Positions 17,423 through 26,643 of a stretch of DNA of 64,000 bases are shown here, in pieces. Position numbers and translations under genes: made by a program. This stretch comes from CAHJWH01 sp965198905. GTDB lineage: Bacteria > Pseudomonadota > Alphaproteobacteria > Caulobacterales > Caulobacteraceae. Where the stretch lies: assembly GCA_965198905.1 (NCBI GenBank), contig OZ240678.1, positions 1,674,001 to 1,738,000 of the forward strand, written 5' to 3'. Below the pieces are notes generated by a model. The model worked only from the letters and a program-made list of their open reading frames with translations, was not told the origin of the DNA and ran no database searches. Position 1 is the first letter of the stretch; each line of letters begins with the position of its first letter.

Positions 17423-19264
17423 CTACAGGCCAAGTGCCGCCCGCACGCTTAGGAAGGTGAGCTTTGCGACTTCGTCCGATAGCATCTTCACTGCGTGGCG
17501 GTCGCCATACTTATCGGCCACGTCCTTCGACGCCCAACCTCCAAGCGCTCGTCGCTTGTCGGAATCGATCCCGGCTGCGTCACAGGCATTTCTGAACCCG
17601 TGTCGCCAACTGTGATAGACGAGGCAGGGATTGGTCAGCTCCAGACGATCAAGCAACGTGGCAAACCATTTGGAAGGTTCGTGGCCAATTCCACCCCGCC
17701 GTTCGGGGATGTTAGCGAATAGACGGCCTGAGGGCACGCTCTCCACGAAGGACAAGAAGCCAGCCTCAATCAAGTCCTCGTGGATTGGGACCAGCCGCTC
17801 GCTGCTCTTGTTTTTCAGCCTCTTGTCCGACGCCAGCCGCCCCGTCGCGTCGAACCGGGTGATATTGATGACGTCCACGCCGTTTATGGACTTGATGTCG
17901 CCGCGATGGAGCTGCGCCAGCTCCGTCAGCCGCGCCCCAGTGTAGTTGCCGAGAAGGACCAGCCAGAACTTCCAGGGAGTTCGCTCGCGCTCGTCCATGA
18001 GCGCCTGGACTATCTGCGCCGCTTCATCTGCCGTGAAGCCTCGTCGCTGAACCTGCTCAATCTCCTCACCCGCCAAACCCTTGGCGGGGTTCGTATCGCA
18101 CCATCCATCCTCCTCCTTCAGCCCCCAGTTGAAGACGCGAGAGAGAAAAGACATGTAGGTACCAACCGTCTTCGGCTTCATTCGCGCAACCATCTCTTCC
18201 GGACAATCGGCCTCTAAGTCGAGCGTGTCAGCAGCTTCGATCGCCTCTTCAAGGCTGAGACCCTTGAACTTCTTAGTTGCGTTGGAAGGTAGCTGCCTGA
18301 ACAGGTCCCTCACTCGGTAGCAATCTTTTCGCGTGACGGCTCGCACCGGCTTTTCAGCCCCAAGGACTTGCTCAAGCGCTGTGAAGATGTGCGCGTACTT
18401 GCGATCCGTGCTCTCGTCCCCGTACTCGGAAAGGCGAGCAATCCTAAAGGCCTTAACTAACTCGCCGACCGTCCGGTCGCTCGCCACCGGCTGATAGGTG
18501 TCCCGGCGATCCGGAAGGCGGATGGCCTCAGGGCGAAGCTCCACGAAGCTGAGAACCGCCCTAGCGCGTTGGCAAGCCCATTCCTGATGCTGTGCAACTT
18601 CCAGGGCGGCAGATATGTAGCGAGGCCGCAACGCCGCCCTAACCTCAGGCCCGAGCCGGCCAGTGACGCCAGCGGACAACAGCGCCGCGTCTAGCTCGGC
18701 GTCGAGGCCGTCGATCTGCCGCCACCCTTCCGGGTCTCTCATGGCGTGCTGGAGCCGCCCAAACCGCAGCGCTATGGACACGTCATCTCCGCTGAACCGC
18801 CGAAGGTTGCGGCGGGCGGCTTCTGTGACATCGGGATCATCAAGGTCCAACGGCTCGGCCGAACCTGAGGCATCAGCAAGCTGGGCGGCCTTCTGTCTCG
18901 CAAACGGTTGGAACCAGGACAGTGCATCATCCAAGGGATTCGACTCGACGGTCTCCACCGTTTGCGACGCCGCGGCCGCACACAGTTGCGACCTCCAACC
19001 ATCCAGCGCCTCAGCCGCAGCCTCCAGCGTGACCTCGCCGGCTCGGCTTCGACGACCGCGGCCCTCGGAAATCTCGCGATCCCACTTCCGCCAGATGTAG
19101 TCGCGCTGCAACTGGGCGCGCTTTAGGTCCCGCTCGCCAGTGGACTCCTTGAGCCACGGACCGCTCCGCAGCAGGCCGATCAGGTCCTTGGGAACCTTAC
19201 GGTGGACGTACCACGTCCCGCCAGCGACCTTCTGGTAGAGCCCCCGCATCGGGTCCAGCACCAT
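17423..19264 (-). CDS. Tyrosine-recombinase integrase of a tRNA-targeted island
   Basis: The 613-residue protein starts at the ATG at 19264, preceded by a GGGGGAT ribosome-binding site. The N-terminus (LYQKVAGGTWYVHRKVPKDLIGLLR) resembles the DUF6538 arm-binding domain found on many proteobacterial integrases. The C-terminal catalytic domain shows Arg I in NYTGARLTELAQLHRGDI, the HxxR box in YHSWRHGFRNA, and the nucleophilic Tyr in DVADKYGDRHAVK. The gene lies 77 bases from the tRNA 3' end and points away from it, the standard layout of an element integrated at a tRNA. It is intact and probably mobilised the region to its left. Confidence 0.92.
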   Translation of the reverse strand: MVLDPMRGLYQKVAGGTWYVHRKVPKDLIGLLRSGPWLKESTGERDLKRAQLQRDYIWRKWDREISEGRGRRSRAGEVTLEAAAEALDGWRSQLCAAAASQTVETVESNPLDDALSWFQPFARQKAAQLADASGSAEPLDLDDPDVTEAARRNLRRFSGDDVSIALRFGRLQHAMRDPEGWRQIDGLDAELDAALLSAGVTGRLGPEVRAALRPRYISAALEVAQHQEWACQRARAVLSFVELRPEAIRLPDRRDTYQPVASDRTVGELVKAFRIARLSEYGDESTDRKYAHIFTALEQVLGAEKPVRAVTRKDCYRVRDLFRQLPSNATKKFKGLSLEEAIEAADTLDLEADCPEEMVARMKPKTVGTYMSFLSRVFNWGLKEEDGWCDTNPAKGLAGEEIEQVQRRGFTADEAAQIVQALMDERERTPWKFWLVLLGNYTGARLTELAQLHRGDIKSINGVDVINITRFDATGRLASDKRLKNKSSERLVPIHEDLIEAGFLSFVESVPSGRLFANIPERRGGIGHEPSKWFATLLDRLELTNPCLVYHSWRHGFRNACDAAGIDSDKRRALGGWASKDVADKYGDRHAVKMLSDEVAKLTFLSVRAALGL

Positions 19265-19340
19265 GTCGGTATCCCCCAAGTTACCCCTTTGTGTGCATGG
19301 ATCACTTGCTATGCAAGCGATCTGTTGGGGAGCAAGGAGG

Positions 19341-19416
19341 TGGTGGGCCCGGCAGGACTCGAACCTGCAACCAGACCGTTATGAGCGGCCGGCTCTAACC
19401 ATTGAGCTACAGGCCC
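19341..19416 (-). tRNA. tRNA with CAU anticodon, probably tRNA-Ile2 (lysidine type)
   Basis: A complete cloverleaf of 76 nt on the reverse strand with encoded CCA. The acceptor pairs GGGCCTG with CGGGCCC, the D arm is AGCTCAATGGTTAGAGC, the anticodon loop CTCATAA gives CAU, and the T arm is CAGGTTCGAGTCCTG. Overall resemblance (short D loop, variable loop) is closer to the AUA-reading tRNA-Ile2 than to elongator tRNA-Met, but this is a judgement. A tRNA-Ile2 would need TilS modification. Its 3' end is the likely attachment site of the adjacent integrase. Confidence 0.9.
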
Positions 19417-19483
19417 CTGGGAGGCCCGGCCTCTGGGAGGCGGGAGACCTAGCACCCCTGGCGCGGTCTGCAAGGCCGAGGCG

Positions 19484-20587
19484 TCAGCCGCGGCGGGCGC
19501 GCAGGCGTTCCACGATGGTCTTGACCTCCTGAGCGCGGTGCTTGGGCAGTACGATGACCGCGCCGGCGGTGGCCACCACCACCACGTCGCTGAGCCCCAC
19601 GACGCCGACCTCCATGCCATCGTCCGACCAGATCAGCGACCCGTGGGTGTCGAGCGCCACCGCGTCACCTCGGATCAGGTTCTGCTCGCCGTCCTTGCCG
19701 CCGAGCCGCCACAGCTCGCTCCAAGAGCCGATGTCGGCCCATCCGATGTCGCAGGGCGCCAGCGCCGCCAGCCGCGTCGGCTCCATCACCGCGATGTCCA
19801 CAGACTCCGACGGGATGGCGACGAAGCGGCCATCGTCCAGGCGCACGAACAGGCCGTCGCGCCCGGCCGCGTCCACCGCCTCCAGCGCCGCGGCGTGAAT
19901 GTCGGGGCGGTGGGCGGCCATCTCGCCCAGCATCACCTCCGGCGCGAACAGGAAGATGCCGCCGTTCCAGTAGTAGCCGCCTTCAGCCAGATAGGCCTCG
20001 GCGACCTCCAGCTTCGGCTTCTCAGCGAAGCGGGCGACCTCAAACACGCCATCGCCCAGCTGGGCTGCGCACTGGATGTAGCCGTAGCCGGTCTCGGGGC
20101 TCGTGGGGGCGATGCCGAAGGTGACGATCCGATCGGGGTTGGCCGCCCCGCGGGCGATGGCGGCGCGAAAGGCCTGCGGATCGGCAATGACGTGGTCGGC
20201 GGGCAGCAGCAGGGCCAGTGCGCCGGGCTTCAGCGTCTGAACCATCCGCGCGGCCGTCACCGCGACCGCTGCGGTGTTGCGGCCGAAGGGTTCCAGCACC
20301 ACCGCCAGCGGATGCACCCCCGCCTCGGTCAGCTGGGCTTCCACCAGCCGCTCGTGGCTGCGGTTGCAGATCACCACGGGCGGCAGGAAGGCGATCCCGT
20401 CGCGGCCGGCGGCCCCATCGTCGTCGACGGCGAGGCGCAGCACGGTCTCCTGCAGCATGGTGCGGGCGCCGGCCAGGGCGTGGAACTGCTTGGGGCGCGC
20501 GTCGGTGGACAGCGGCCATAGCCTTGTCCCCGAGCCTCCGGACATGATCACCGGTACGATCTGGATCGCACGCTCGACATCTTGCAT
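19484..20587 (-). CDS. manC: Mannose-1-phosphate guanylyltransferase
   Basis: The 367-residue protein makes GDP-mannose from mannose-1-phosphate and GTP for glycan synthesis. Visible motifs are the nucleotidyl-transfer signature VIMSGGSGTRLWPLSTDARPKQF (about 13-35), PADHVIAD, GYGYIQ, FAEKPKLEVAEAYL and YWNGGIFLF. The protein ends without the C-terminal cupin (phosphomannose isomerase) domain found in bifunctional ManC/AlgA enzymes, so it is a guanylyltransferase only. It follows the glycosyltransferase genes upstream (stop at 20674) on the same strand, so it is probably part of the same glycan operon. Confidence 0.92.
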   Translation of the reverse strand: MQDVERAIQIVPVIMSGGSGTRLWPLSTDARPKQFHALAGARTMLQETVLRLAVDDDGAAGRDGIAFLPPVVICNRSHERLVEAQLTEAGVHPLAVVLEPFGRNTAAVAVTAARMVQTLKPGALALLLPADHVIADPQAFRAAIARGAANPDRIVTFGIAPTSPETGYGYIQCAAQLGDGVFEVARFAEKPKLEVAEAYLAEGGYYWNGGIFLFAPEVMLGEMAAHRPDIHAAALEAVDAAGRDGLFVRLDDGRFVAIPSESVDIAVMEPTRLAALAPCDIGWADIGSWSELWRLGGKDGEQNLIRGDAVALDTHGSLIWSDDGMEVGVVGLSDVVVVATAGAVIVLPKHRAQEVKTIVERLRARRG

Positions 20588-20673
20588 GGCGTCCCCTTCC
20601 AGGCCGCGGGGCGCGGATCAAGCGGCGCGCCCCTGGATGCGACGGTTGGTCCCGACGTGGGGTCGAGGCCCGC

Positions 20674-21921
20674 TCAGTGGTGGACGGATGAACCGAGCAG
20701 CTCTTCCACCCGCCTCGCCCAGTCCTGAGGGCTGAAGACGGCCGCCGCCCGATCCGCAGCGCGCATCCCCAGATCATGGCGCGCGCGGCGATCGCCGATG
20801 AGCGTACGAAGCCGGCCGGCGGCGTCCTCCAGGTCGGGCTCGGCCCACCCGCCGCCGGCGTACATGGCCTGGACGTCGCGCACCGGGCTCTTCGTCCAGG
20901 CGACGAGCGACGCGGTGTCTGCGTCCAGAAAGTCCATCACGCCGGACCAGCCGGTGGCCACAACCGGCTTGCCGAACCACATGGCCTCCGCCGGCAGCAG
21001 GCCGAAGCCCTCCGCCCGGTGCAGGGACAAGGCGATGTCGATACTGGAGATCAGGCGGCTCATGTCCGCCTCGGACAGGGCCTCGTGCAGCAGGCGGATG
21101 TCGGGGCGGTCGGCCATCGCCGCCTGCAATTCCGCCAGCCGTTCGGGCGCCTCGCCGCCGCCGGAAAGCTTGCAGACCAGCAGGCTCAGCCCGTTCGGGG
21201 GGGCCGCCCGGCGATAGGCTTCGATGGCGCCGAGCGGGTTCTTCCGGGCCGAAGTGGACTTCAGGTCCGCCGCGGTGAGCACCACGCAGGCGTCGGCCGG
21301 GAGATCGAAGCGCGCGCGGTCGGGCGCCAGGCGCGGCGCCATGAATACCGGATGGGGCGCCACATGGACCGGCACGTGGGCGGGGGCCTTGGCGCGCACG
21401 GCCTCGGCGGTGAAGTGCGAAGGACACCACACCTCGTCCACATAGGCGAAGGCCCGCGTCCAGGCGTCCGGCAGGGTCGGCAGCTCCCAGGCCCAATAGC
21501 CGATATGGCGGCGGCCCTTTAGGCCGTGCGCGCCGGTCCGCTGAAGCCACAAGATCAATTCGGGCGGGTTCAGGTGGGTGACGATCACGCCGCGCTGATC
21601 ACCTTCGACGGCAGGCGGTGGAAGCGGCGCGCCCAGGTCGGAGGCGACCTGGATCGTCGGTCCGGCGTCCCAGGCCTGCACCTCGTGGCCGGCCTCCCGC
21701 AACGCCGCGGTGAACAGGCGCGCGCCTCGCCCCAGGCCGATGCTGGAGCTGTGCAGCCCGACCACGACGATGGGTCCTGACGCCCGCACGCCCCGGCGCC
21801 AGTTGAACGCCACCATGGCGGGGGTCGCGGCGTCCAGCAGCGAGCGTGCGCCCCGGTGGGCCGCCGCACGGACCTCCGGCGGCAGGCGCTTCCAGGCGCG
21901 CTTCACCGGCATTGAGGTCAT
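20674..21921 (-). CDS. Glycosyltransferase, GT4 family
   Basis: The 415-residue GT-B type glycosyltransferase has an N-terminal acceptor domain (IVVVGLHSSSIGLGRGARLFTAALREAGHEVQAW) and a C-terminal nucleotide-sugar domain containing VVLTAADLKSTSARKNPLGAIEAY and the EX7E-like block LHRAEGFGLLPAEAMWFGKPVVATGWSGVMDFL. It transfers a sugar, plausibly mannose given manC next door, to an unknown acceptor at the cytoplasmic face. Its start overlaps the stop of the coiled-coil protein gene by four bases. Confidence 0.85.
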   Translation of the reverse strand: MTSMPVKRAWKRLPPEVRAAAHRGARSLLDAATPAMVAFNWRRGVRASGPIVVVGLHSSSIGLGRGARLFTAALREAGHEVQAWDAGPTIQVASDLGAPLPPPAVEGDQRGVIVTHLNPPELILWLQRTGAHGLKGRRHIGYWAWELPTLPDAWTRAFAYVDEVWCPSHFTAEAVRAKAPAHVPVHVAPHPVFMAPRLAPDRARFDLPADACVVLTAADLKSTSARKNPLGAIEAYRRAAPPNGLSLLVCKLSGGGEAPERLAELQAAMADRPDIRLLHEALSEADMSRLISSIDIALSLHRAEGFGLLPAEAMWFGKPVVATGWSGVMDFLDADTASLVAWTKSPVRDVQAMYAGGGWAEPDLEDAAGRLRTLIGDRRARHDLGMRAADRAAAVFSPQDWARRVEELLGSSVHH

Positions 21922-22565
21922 GGAGCCGGCGGAGCGCCGTCCGTCGTGGAGAGCAGCTCGATCAGGGCCGCCTCCAGCGCCTGGACGCGCACCGCCAGCG
22001 CCGCTGCGCCGTCCTGCGCCGGGCGGTCGCGCTGGAGCCCGGCGATACGCGCCTCCGCCTTGGCGAGCAGGTCCTCCAGCAGCGTCACGCGCGCCGCCAG
22101 TCCCTCGCCGTCCAGCCCCGGCGCCGTGACCCCGGCCCGGGCGGCGGTCCGCGCCTCGCGCCGTTCCAGCGCCTGGGCCTCCGCCACCGCGACCCGGGCC
22201 CGGCGACGACGAGTGCGCGCGCCCAGCCCCGATCGCTCAAAGGCCGAATTGGCCACCCGGATCAGCAATATGCCGACCCCCGTGCGCCCACGCAGCTTCG
22301 CCTCCGGCGACAGCGCCAGGGAGGCGATCAGGTTGATGCGCGCCAACTCGCCGAGCCGGAGCGCCTCCAGCGCCTGGACCAGCGACTCCGCATCCGCCGG
22401 ACGGTTCAGCAGGGTGCGGTAATAGCTCTGCACCCCGGTTTCGGAACTCGGGACCTTGAGCAGCGCCCAGGCCTCGGCCGCCGACATCGGCCGAAGATCC
22501 TCGGGCGCCTCGCGCCGGGCCTGGGGCGAGGCGGAGAGGTCGGGGCGTGCGGCGGCCTTAAGCAT
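21918..22565 (-). CDS. DUF4214-like / coiled-coil protein of the glycan locus
   Basis: The 215-residue protein has an N-terminal helical region with VQSYYRTLLNRPADAESLVQALEAL and a following LIASLALSPEAK segment, which resembles the DUF4214-type modules attached to glycosyltransferases. After a strongly basic stretch (GARTRRRRARVAVAEAQALERREA) comes a predicted coiled coil (about 150-205). There is no signal peptide or membrane helix. It overlaps the glycosyltransferase upstream by 8 bases and the one downstream by 4, so it is certainly part of the operon. It may act as a scaffold or chain-length factor, but that is only a guess. Confidence 0.6.
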   Translation of the reverse strand: MLKAAARPDLSASPQARREAPEDLRPMSAAEAWALLKVPSSETGVQSYYRTLLNRPADAESLVQALEALRLGELARINLIASLALSPEAKLRGRTGVGILLIRVANSAFERSGLGARTRRRRARVAVAEAQALERREARTAARAGVTAPGLDGEGLAARVTLLEDLLAKAEARIAGLQRDRPAQDGAAALAVRVQALEAALIELLSTTDGAPPAP

Positions 22566-24180
22566 GGATGAATCCTTCCGCAGTCACCGCCTTTTCCGCC
22601 GCGAGGGTGTGGCCCAGGGCGGCGAGCGCCTCGAGGCTGTCGACCGCGCGGACCGAGGCGAAGCGGTCGAAAGCGGCGTCGCGCGCGACACCCAGCACCA
22701 GCACCGGCGTATTCGGATCCAGCGCCAGAGCCGCCGGCGCGTCGAGCCGGCCGTCTAGCGACACCACGAGCTTCACCGCCTCCAGCTCCGACGGCCCGCG
22801 GATCGCCTCGGCCAGCATCCACTCCAGGCCGCCGAAATAGCCGCTACGCGCGGCGCGATGCAGGGCGTGAGCGTCGAGCGGGCCGAACTCCTTGCAGAAC
22901 AACGCCGCCAGTGACGGCAGGCTGGACGCCTTGGGCGGAGCGAGACTGCGGTATTCCCGCACGGCGAACTCGACGTAGGCGGCGATGGTCCGGTCGGCGA
23001 CGGAGGCGCGCGCAGCCCCTCGCAGGGCGCGCACGCCGCCCGGGTCCGCCGCGCAGGCCTGCAGCCGCGCCGCCAGCCCCTCCGCCGAGCCGGCCTCGAA
23101 CAGCCAGCCGTTCTCGCCCTCGTGCACCAGTTCGACATTGCCGCCCATGGCTGTGGCGATGACGGGAACGCCGCAGGCCAGGGCCTCTAGGATCGTCAGC
23201 GGCTCGTTCTCCGGCCACAGCGAGCAGTTCACCATCATGTCGGCCGAGCGGTAGGCCTTCGGCATGGCCGCGTTGTCGGTCTTGCCGTTCAGCCGCACCC
23301 GCTCGCCCCAGCCCCGCGCCGCGATCATCTCGGCCATGCCGGGCTCCATGTCGCCGCGGCCGTACACGTCGACCTCGAAGCGGGACAGCAGCCCCCGTTC
23401 CTCGAGCAGGGACAGCGCAGACAGCAGGGTCTGGGGACCCTTGTGGCGGCTGAGATAGGCCACGAAGGCGATGCGGATCGGATCGGCGTCGGTGCGCGGC
23501 GGCCCCTCCACCGGCCCCTCGAACCAGTGCGGCTGGATGCCGTAGGTGTGCTGCACCGCGCGGGCGGGATCGAAGTGCGCGCGCTCATAGGCGCCCATCA
23601 GATAGCGGCTCGGATAGTGGTGGCGGGTGGCCTTGTGCAGCTTGGCGCGCACGAAATCGGTGCGCATGAACACCGGCATCTCCAGGCCCAGATAGTCCGC
23701 CTCCCCCAGGCAAGTCTCGCCGCAGGCGTCCCACTCCGGACAGACCCGCGTCTCGTCCGGGCGGATCAGGGTGTTGCGCAGGCAGAAGCCCCAGTGGTCG
23801 TGCAGCGTCAGCATGGCCGGGATCCTCGCCGCCTCGCATACGTCGAGCAGCGTCAACGATAGCCCGCCGGTGTTGTGGAAGTGCACGACCTGCGGCGCGC
23901 GCAGCTCCAGGAACTCGCGGAAGCGCGCCTCCACGATCACGTTGGCGAAGTTCTCCCGGGCGGTGAAGCGGAAGCCCGGCACGTTGACCCGGGTGACCTG
24001 CACCCCGTCCACGTCCTCGATATGCTGGGCGTAGGCGCGCCTGCCATCGTCGGACACCCCGCAGAAGCAGGACAGCTCGTGCCCCCGGGCCACCAGCTCG
24101 ACAGCCTGGCGATGCGCGGCGATCTCCGCGCCGCCGATGAAGAAGGGCGGATAGGCGTTGGCGACCAGCGCGATCCTCAT
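22558..24180 (-). CDS. Glycosyltransferase, GT4 family, with C-terminal extension
   Basis: The first 400 or so of 540 residues are a GT4 enzyme: MRIALVANAYPPFFIGGAEIAAHRQ at the start, HFHNTGGLSLTLLDVCEA, a cysteine-rich CPEWDACGETCLGEADYLG stretch typical of enzymes working on long glycans, IRIAFVAYLSRHKGPQTLL, and the donor block SLWPENEPLTILEALACGVPVIATAMGGNVELV. The last 130 residues form an additional helical part not present in the core family. Four-base overlap with the tandem glycosyltransferase upstream indicates coupling. The acceptor is unknown. Confidence 0.85.
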   Translation of the reverse strand: MRIALVANAYPPFFIGGAEIAAHRQAVELVARGHELSCFCGVSDDGRRAYAQHIEDVDGVQVTRVNVPGFRFTARENFANVIVEARFREFLELRAPQVVHFHNTGGLSLTLLDVCEAARIPAMLTLHDHWGFCLRNTLIRPDETRVCPEWDACGETCLGEADYLGLEMPVFMRTDFVRAKLHKATRHHYPSRYLMGAYERAHFDPARAVQHTYGIQPHWFEGPVEGPPRTDADPIRIAFVAYLSRHKGPQTLLSALSLLEERGLLSRFEVDVYGRGDMEPGMAEMIAARGWGERVRLNGKTDNAAMPKAYRSADMMVNCSLWPENEPLTILEALACGVPVIATAMGGNVELVHEGENGWLFEAGSAEGLAARLQACAADPGGVRALRGAARASVADRTIAAYVEFAVREYRSLAPPKASSLPSLAALFCKEFGPLDAHALHRAARSGYFGGLEWMLAEAIRGPSELEAVKLVVSLDGRLDAPAALALDPNTPVLVLGVARDAAFDRFASVRAVDSLEALAALGHTLAAEKAVTAEGFIHA

Positions 24181-26513
24181 GCGGCGGCCTCGGACCCGGC
24201 GGCCGTGCGGAGGTCGCGCCCGGCGACGGCGTGGTCAAGGCAGGCGCGGGCGTAGTCGTCCCAGGTGCGGACCTGGCGCAGGCCGGCGGCCAGACCCAGG
24301 CGACGGCGCAGACGCAGGTCCTGGGCGAGGCGCACTATCGCCGCAGCCAGGCTTGCGGGATCGGTGACGTCGCAGGTCAGGCCTCCGCCCCCCGCCGCCA
24401 CCTCGGCCACCGCCCCAGCCCGGTCGCAGACGAACGGCCGTCCCCGCCACACGCTCTCCAAAATCGGAAGGCCGAAGCCCTCGACCCGGGAGGGGTAGAC
24501 GGTGAAGTCGGCGCGGGCATAGAGGCCGCGCAGCGTCGCGTCGTCAACCAGGCCGTGCACGCGAATGGCCGGGTTGGCCGCAGCCCTGGCGCGCACCGCG
24601 GCCAGGACGCCGTCCCCACCCTCATAGCCGTTGCCGACCAGGTGCAGCTGCAGCCCCGGCGCGTTGCGCTGGGCGATCTCGAAGGCGTCGAGCAGGGTCG
24701 CGTGGTTCTTGCGCGGCTCGAAGGTGGAGACGGTGAGGATGACGCCGCCTTGCTCCGCCTCCGCGGGCTTCGGTTCACCCCGAGGGCCGAAATCGCCGGG
24801 CAGCAGCTCCACCGCGATCGCAGGCGCCTCGCCGCACCAGGCGCGCCAAGCGTCGGTGGTGCTCTGCGAGTTCGCAAGCAGCAGGCGCGCGCGCTTCAGC
24901 AGCGCGACGTAGGCGGGAAACAGCTGCGTGATGCCGGGATCGGAAAATTGTGGGTGGCTCAGCGGGATCACGTCGTGCAGCACCGCCATCAGGTCCACCT
25001 GCTCGCGCGCCAGCCAGCGCGCCACCGCCGTCACCCGCGGCTGAAGCACCGTTTCTGCCAGCAGGAACGCCGTGCGCCCCAGCGACCAGCCTCGTCGCGC
25101 CAGCGCCGCCGCCAGCGTCACCGGTGCGGCCTCCCCCGAAAGCTCCCAGCGCGAGTCCAGCCGCGGCCCGTCATAGGCGCCGAGCCGCCGCGCCTCATCA
25201 GCCGTAGGCAGGCGGTAGTCGTCGAGCGCCTCGTCGAACACCACGAACTGAACGCGGTAGAGGTCCTGCAGCGCGCGGCCGAGCCGACGGGTCACGCGAA
25301 CCACGCCGCTGTTGGCCGGGTCGCGGCTGGCGTTGGTGACGTCTACGACCACCACCTCAGCCGGAACGGCGCGGCGGCGCTCGGCCAGCACGCCTTGAAG
25401 CACGGTCTCCAGCTCCGCACCGGCCCGCGACCAGCGCGTGGCGGCCTGATAGTCCGCGAGCCGCGACGCCGTCGTCAGGGGTCGCCCGGGCTCGGCGAGG
25501 CGGTCGGCCAGACGCTCGGCCAGGGTCTGAAGGTTCGGGCAGATGTAGGCGGGGTCCACCGCCGCCTCCCGGTGCGCGCCGATGTCGAGCGCGAAGGCGG
25601 GGCGGCCCAGCCGGTGCATCTCAGCCAGCGGCAGGTTGAACCCCTCCCACAGCGAGGCGGTGAGCCCGGCGTCGCTCTCCTGCATCAGCCGCCGCAAGCC
25701 CGCATCGTCGGGATGGCCCACGAAGACGAGGCGCGCGCGCAAATCGGGTGGCGGCTCCGAGTCGTCCTCGGCGAGCACCAGCATGGCCACGTCCGCACCG
25801 CGGTCCTGAAGATGGCGCAGCACCTCCAGCGCTCCCGCCTTGTTCTTGTAGCCGCTTTCCCAGCGGCCGAGGTGCAGCACCAGCTTGCGGCCGCCCCGGC
25901 GCGCCTCGCGCAGCGCGGCCTCCACCCGATCTCCGCCCGGTGCGTCGTCTCTAGTCCACAGCGGGTCGTGCAGGTGGTCGACCGCGTTCAGCACCACCTG
26001 GTTGGGCGTATGGGGCGCATCCGGCAGGGTCTGGCTCTGCGCGATGAAGCGCGACACGCTGACGGTGGCCTGGCTCGCCCCGATGTGGCGGCGGCGCAGG
26101 TCGCGCAGCGCCTGGTGTACCGGCAGGTCAGCCGCGGGCAGGCCCTCCATCGGCGTGGCGCCGGCGTCGAAATAGACCGAGGCGACCCCGCGCCGGACGA
26201 GCACCTCCTGCGCCTGATAGAACGGCCAGCCGCCGTTCAGCGCTACGTCGGGCGAGCCGCCGGCGAACAGCTCTTGCCAGCGATCGTCGAGATAGCGGGC
26301 GGTGAAGGCGTCCAGTTCGGCCCAAGGGCAGGCGCCGGGCGGCATCAGGGCGACCTCGCCGCCCAGGCGCAGGATCGCCTCGACGTCCACGCGGTAGCCG
26401 ACGAAGCTGACCCGGTGGCCCAGGCGGACCAGTTCGCGGCCGTGCAGCATCATGGTCCGGTCGTGGCCGAACCGGAACAGAAATCGTTCGTGGAGGATGG
26501 CGATGTGGGGCAA
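24177..26513 (-). CDS. Large glycosyltransferase with two GT-B (GT4) modules
   Basis: The 778-residue protein holds two glycosyltransferase modules in tandem. The first, about 1-370, includes MPHIAILHERFLFRFGHDRTMMLHGRELVRLGH, KLVLHLGRWESGYKNKAGALEVL and SLWEGFNLPLAEMHRLGRPAFALDIGAHREA. The second, about 395-765, has GVVRVTRRLGRALQD, VILTVSTFEPRKNHATLLDAF and YPSRVEGFGLPILESVWRGRPFVCDRAGAVAEV. Both donor sites show the usual glutamates, so one polypeptide may add two sugars. It is the first gene of the four-gene overlapping cluster ending with the GT4 at 20674. Confidence 0.85.
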   Translation of the reverse strand: MPHIAILHERFLFRFGHDRTMMLHGRELVRLGHRVSFVGYRVDVEAILRLGGEVALMPPGACPWAELDAFTARYLDDRWQELFAGGSPDVALNGGWPFYQAQEVLVRRGVASVYFDAGATPMEGLPAADLPVHQALRDLRRRHIGASQATVSVSRFIAQSQTLPDAPHTPNQVVLNAVDHLHDPLWTRDDAPGGDRVEAALREARRGGRKLVLHLGRWESGYKNKAGALEVLRHLQDRGADVAMLVLAEDDSEPPPDLRARLVFVGHPDDAGLRRLMQESDAGLTASLWEGFNLPLAEMHRLGRPAFALDIGAHREAAVDPAYICPNLQTLAERLADRLAEPGRPLTTASRLADYQAATRWSRAGAELETVLQGVLAERRRAVPAEVVVVDVTNASRDPANSGVVRVTRRLGRALQDLYRVQFVVFDEALDDYRLPTADEARRLGAYDGPRLDSRWELSGEAAPVTLAAALARRGWSLGRTAFLLAETVLQPRVTAVARWLAREQVDLMAVLHDVIPLSHPQFSDPGITQLFPAYVALLKRARLLLANSQSTTDAWRAWCGEAPAIAVELLPGDFGPRGEPKPAEAEQGGVILTVSTFEPRKNHATLLDAFEIAQRNAPGLQLHLVGNGYEGGDGVLAAVRARAAANPAIRVHGLVDDATLRGLYARADFTVYPSRVEGFGLPILESVWRGRPFVCDRAGAVAEVAAGGGGLTCDVTDPASLAAAIVRLAQDLRLRRRLGLAAGLRQVRTWDDYARACLDHAVAGRDLRTAAGSEAAA

Positions 26514-26643
26514 GCGGCGATCCGACGGAGGCCCGCAGGGTTAGACGACCTGCCCCGAGCCTGTCCACACCGGCCCGCCAGGGACCGTCCGTAACGCCGA
26601 ACCGCCCCTGCGGCGGTCCGGCGCTTGGAGGCGTTCGAGCCGA

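Noticed and set aside
17320..17456. A protein-like plus-strand frame (NPNNQVFSKVINDLWRTRQ)
   Set aside because: It has no start codon, overlaps the integrase end, and no family was recognised.
24231..26594. A 787-codon open frame on the plus strand
   Set aside because: It is antisense to the tandem glycosyltransferase, whose protein carries clear GT4 motifs. The antisense product is Arg/Gln/His-rich with no recognisable domain, an effect of GC-rich codon use.
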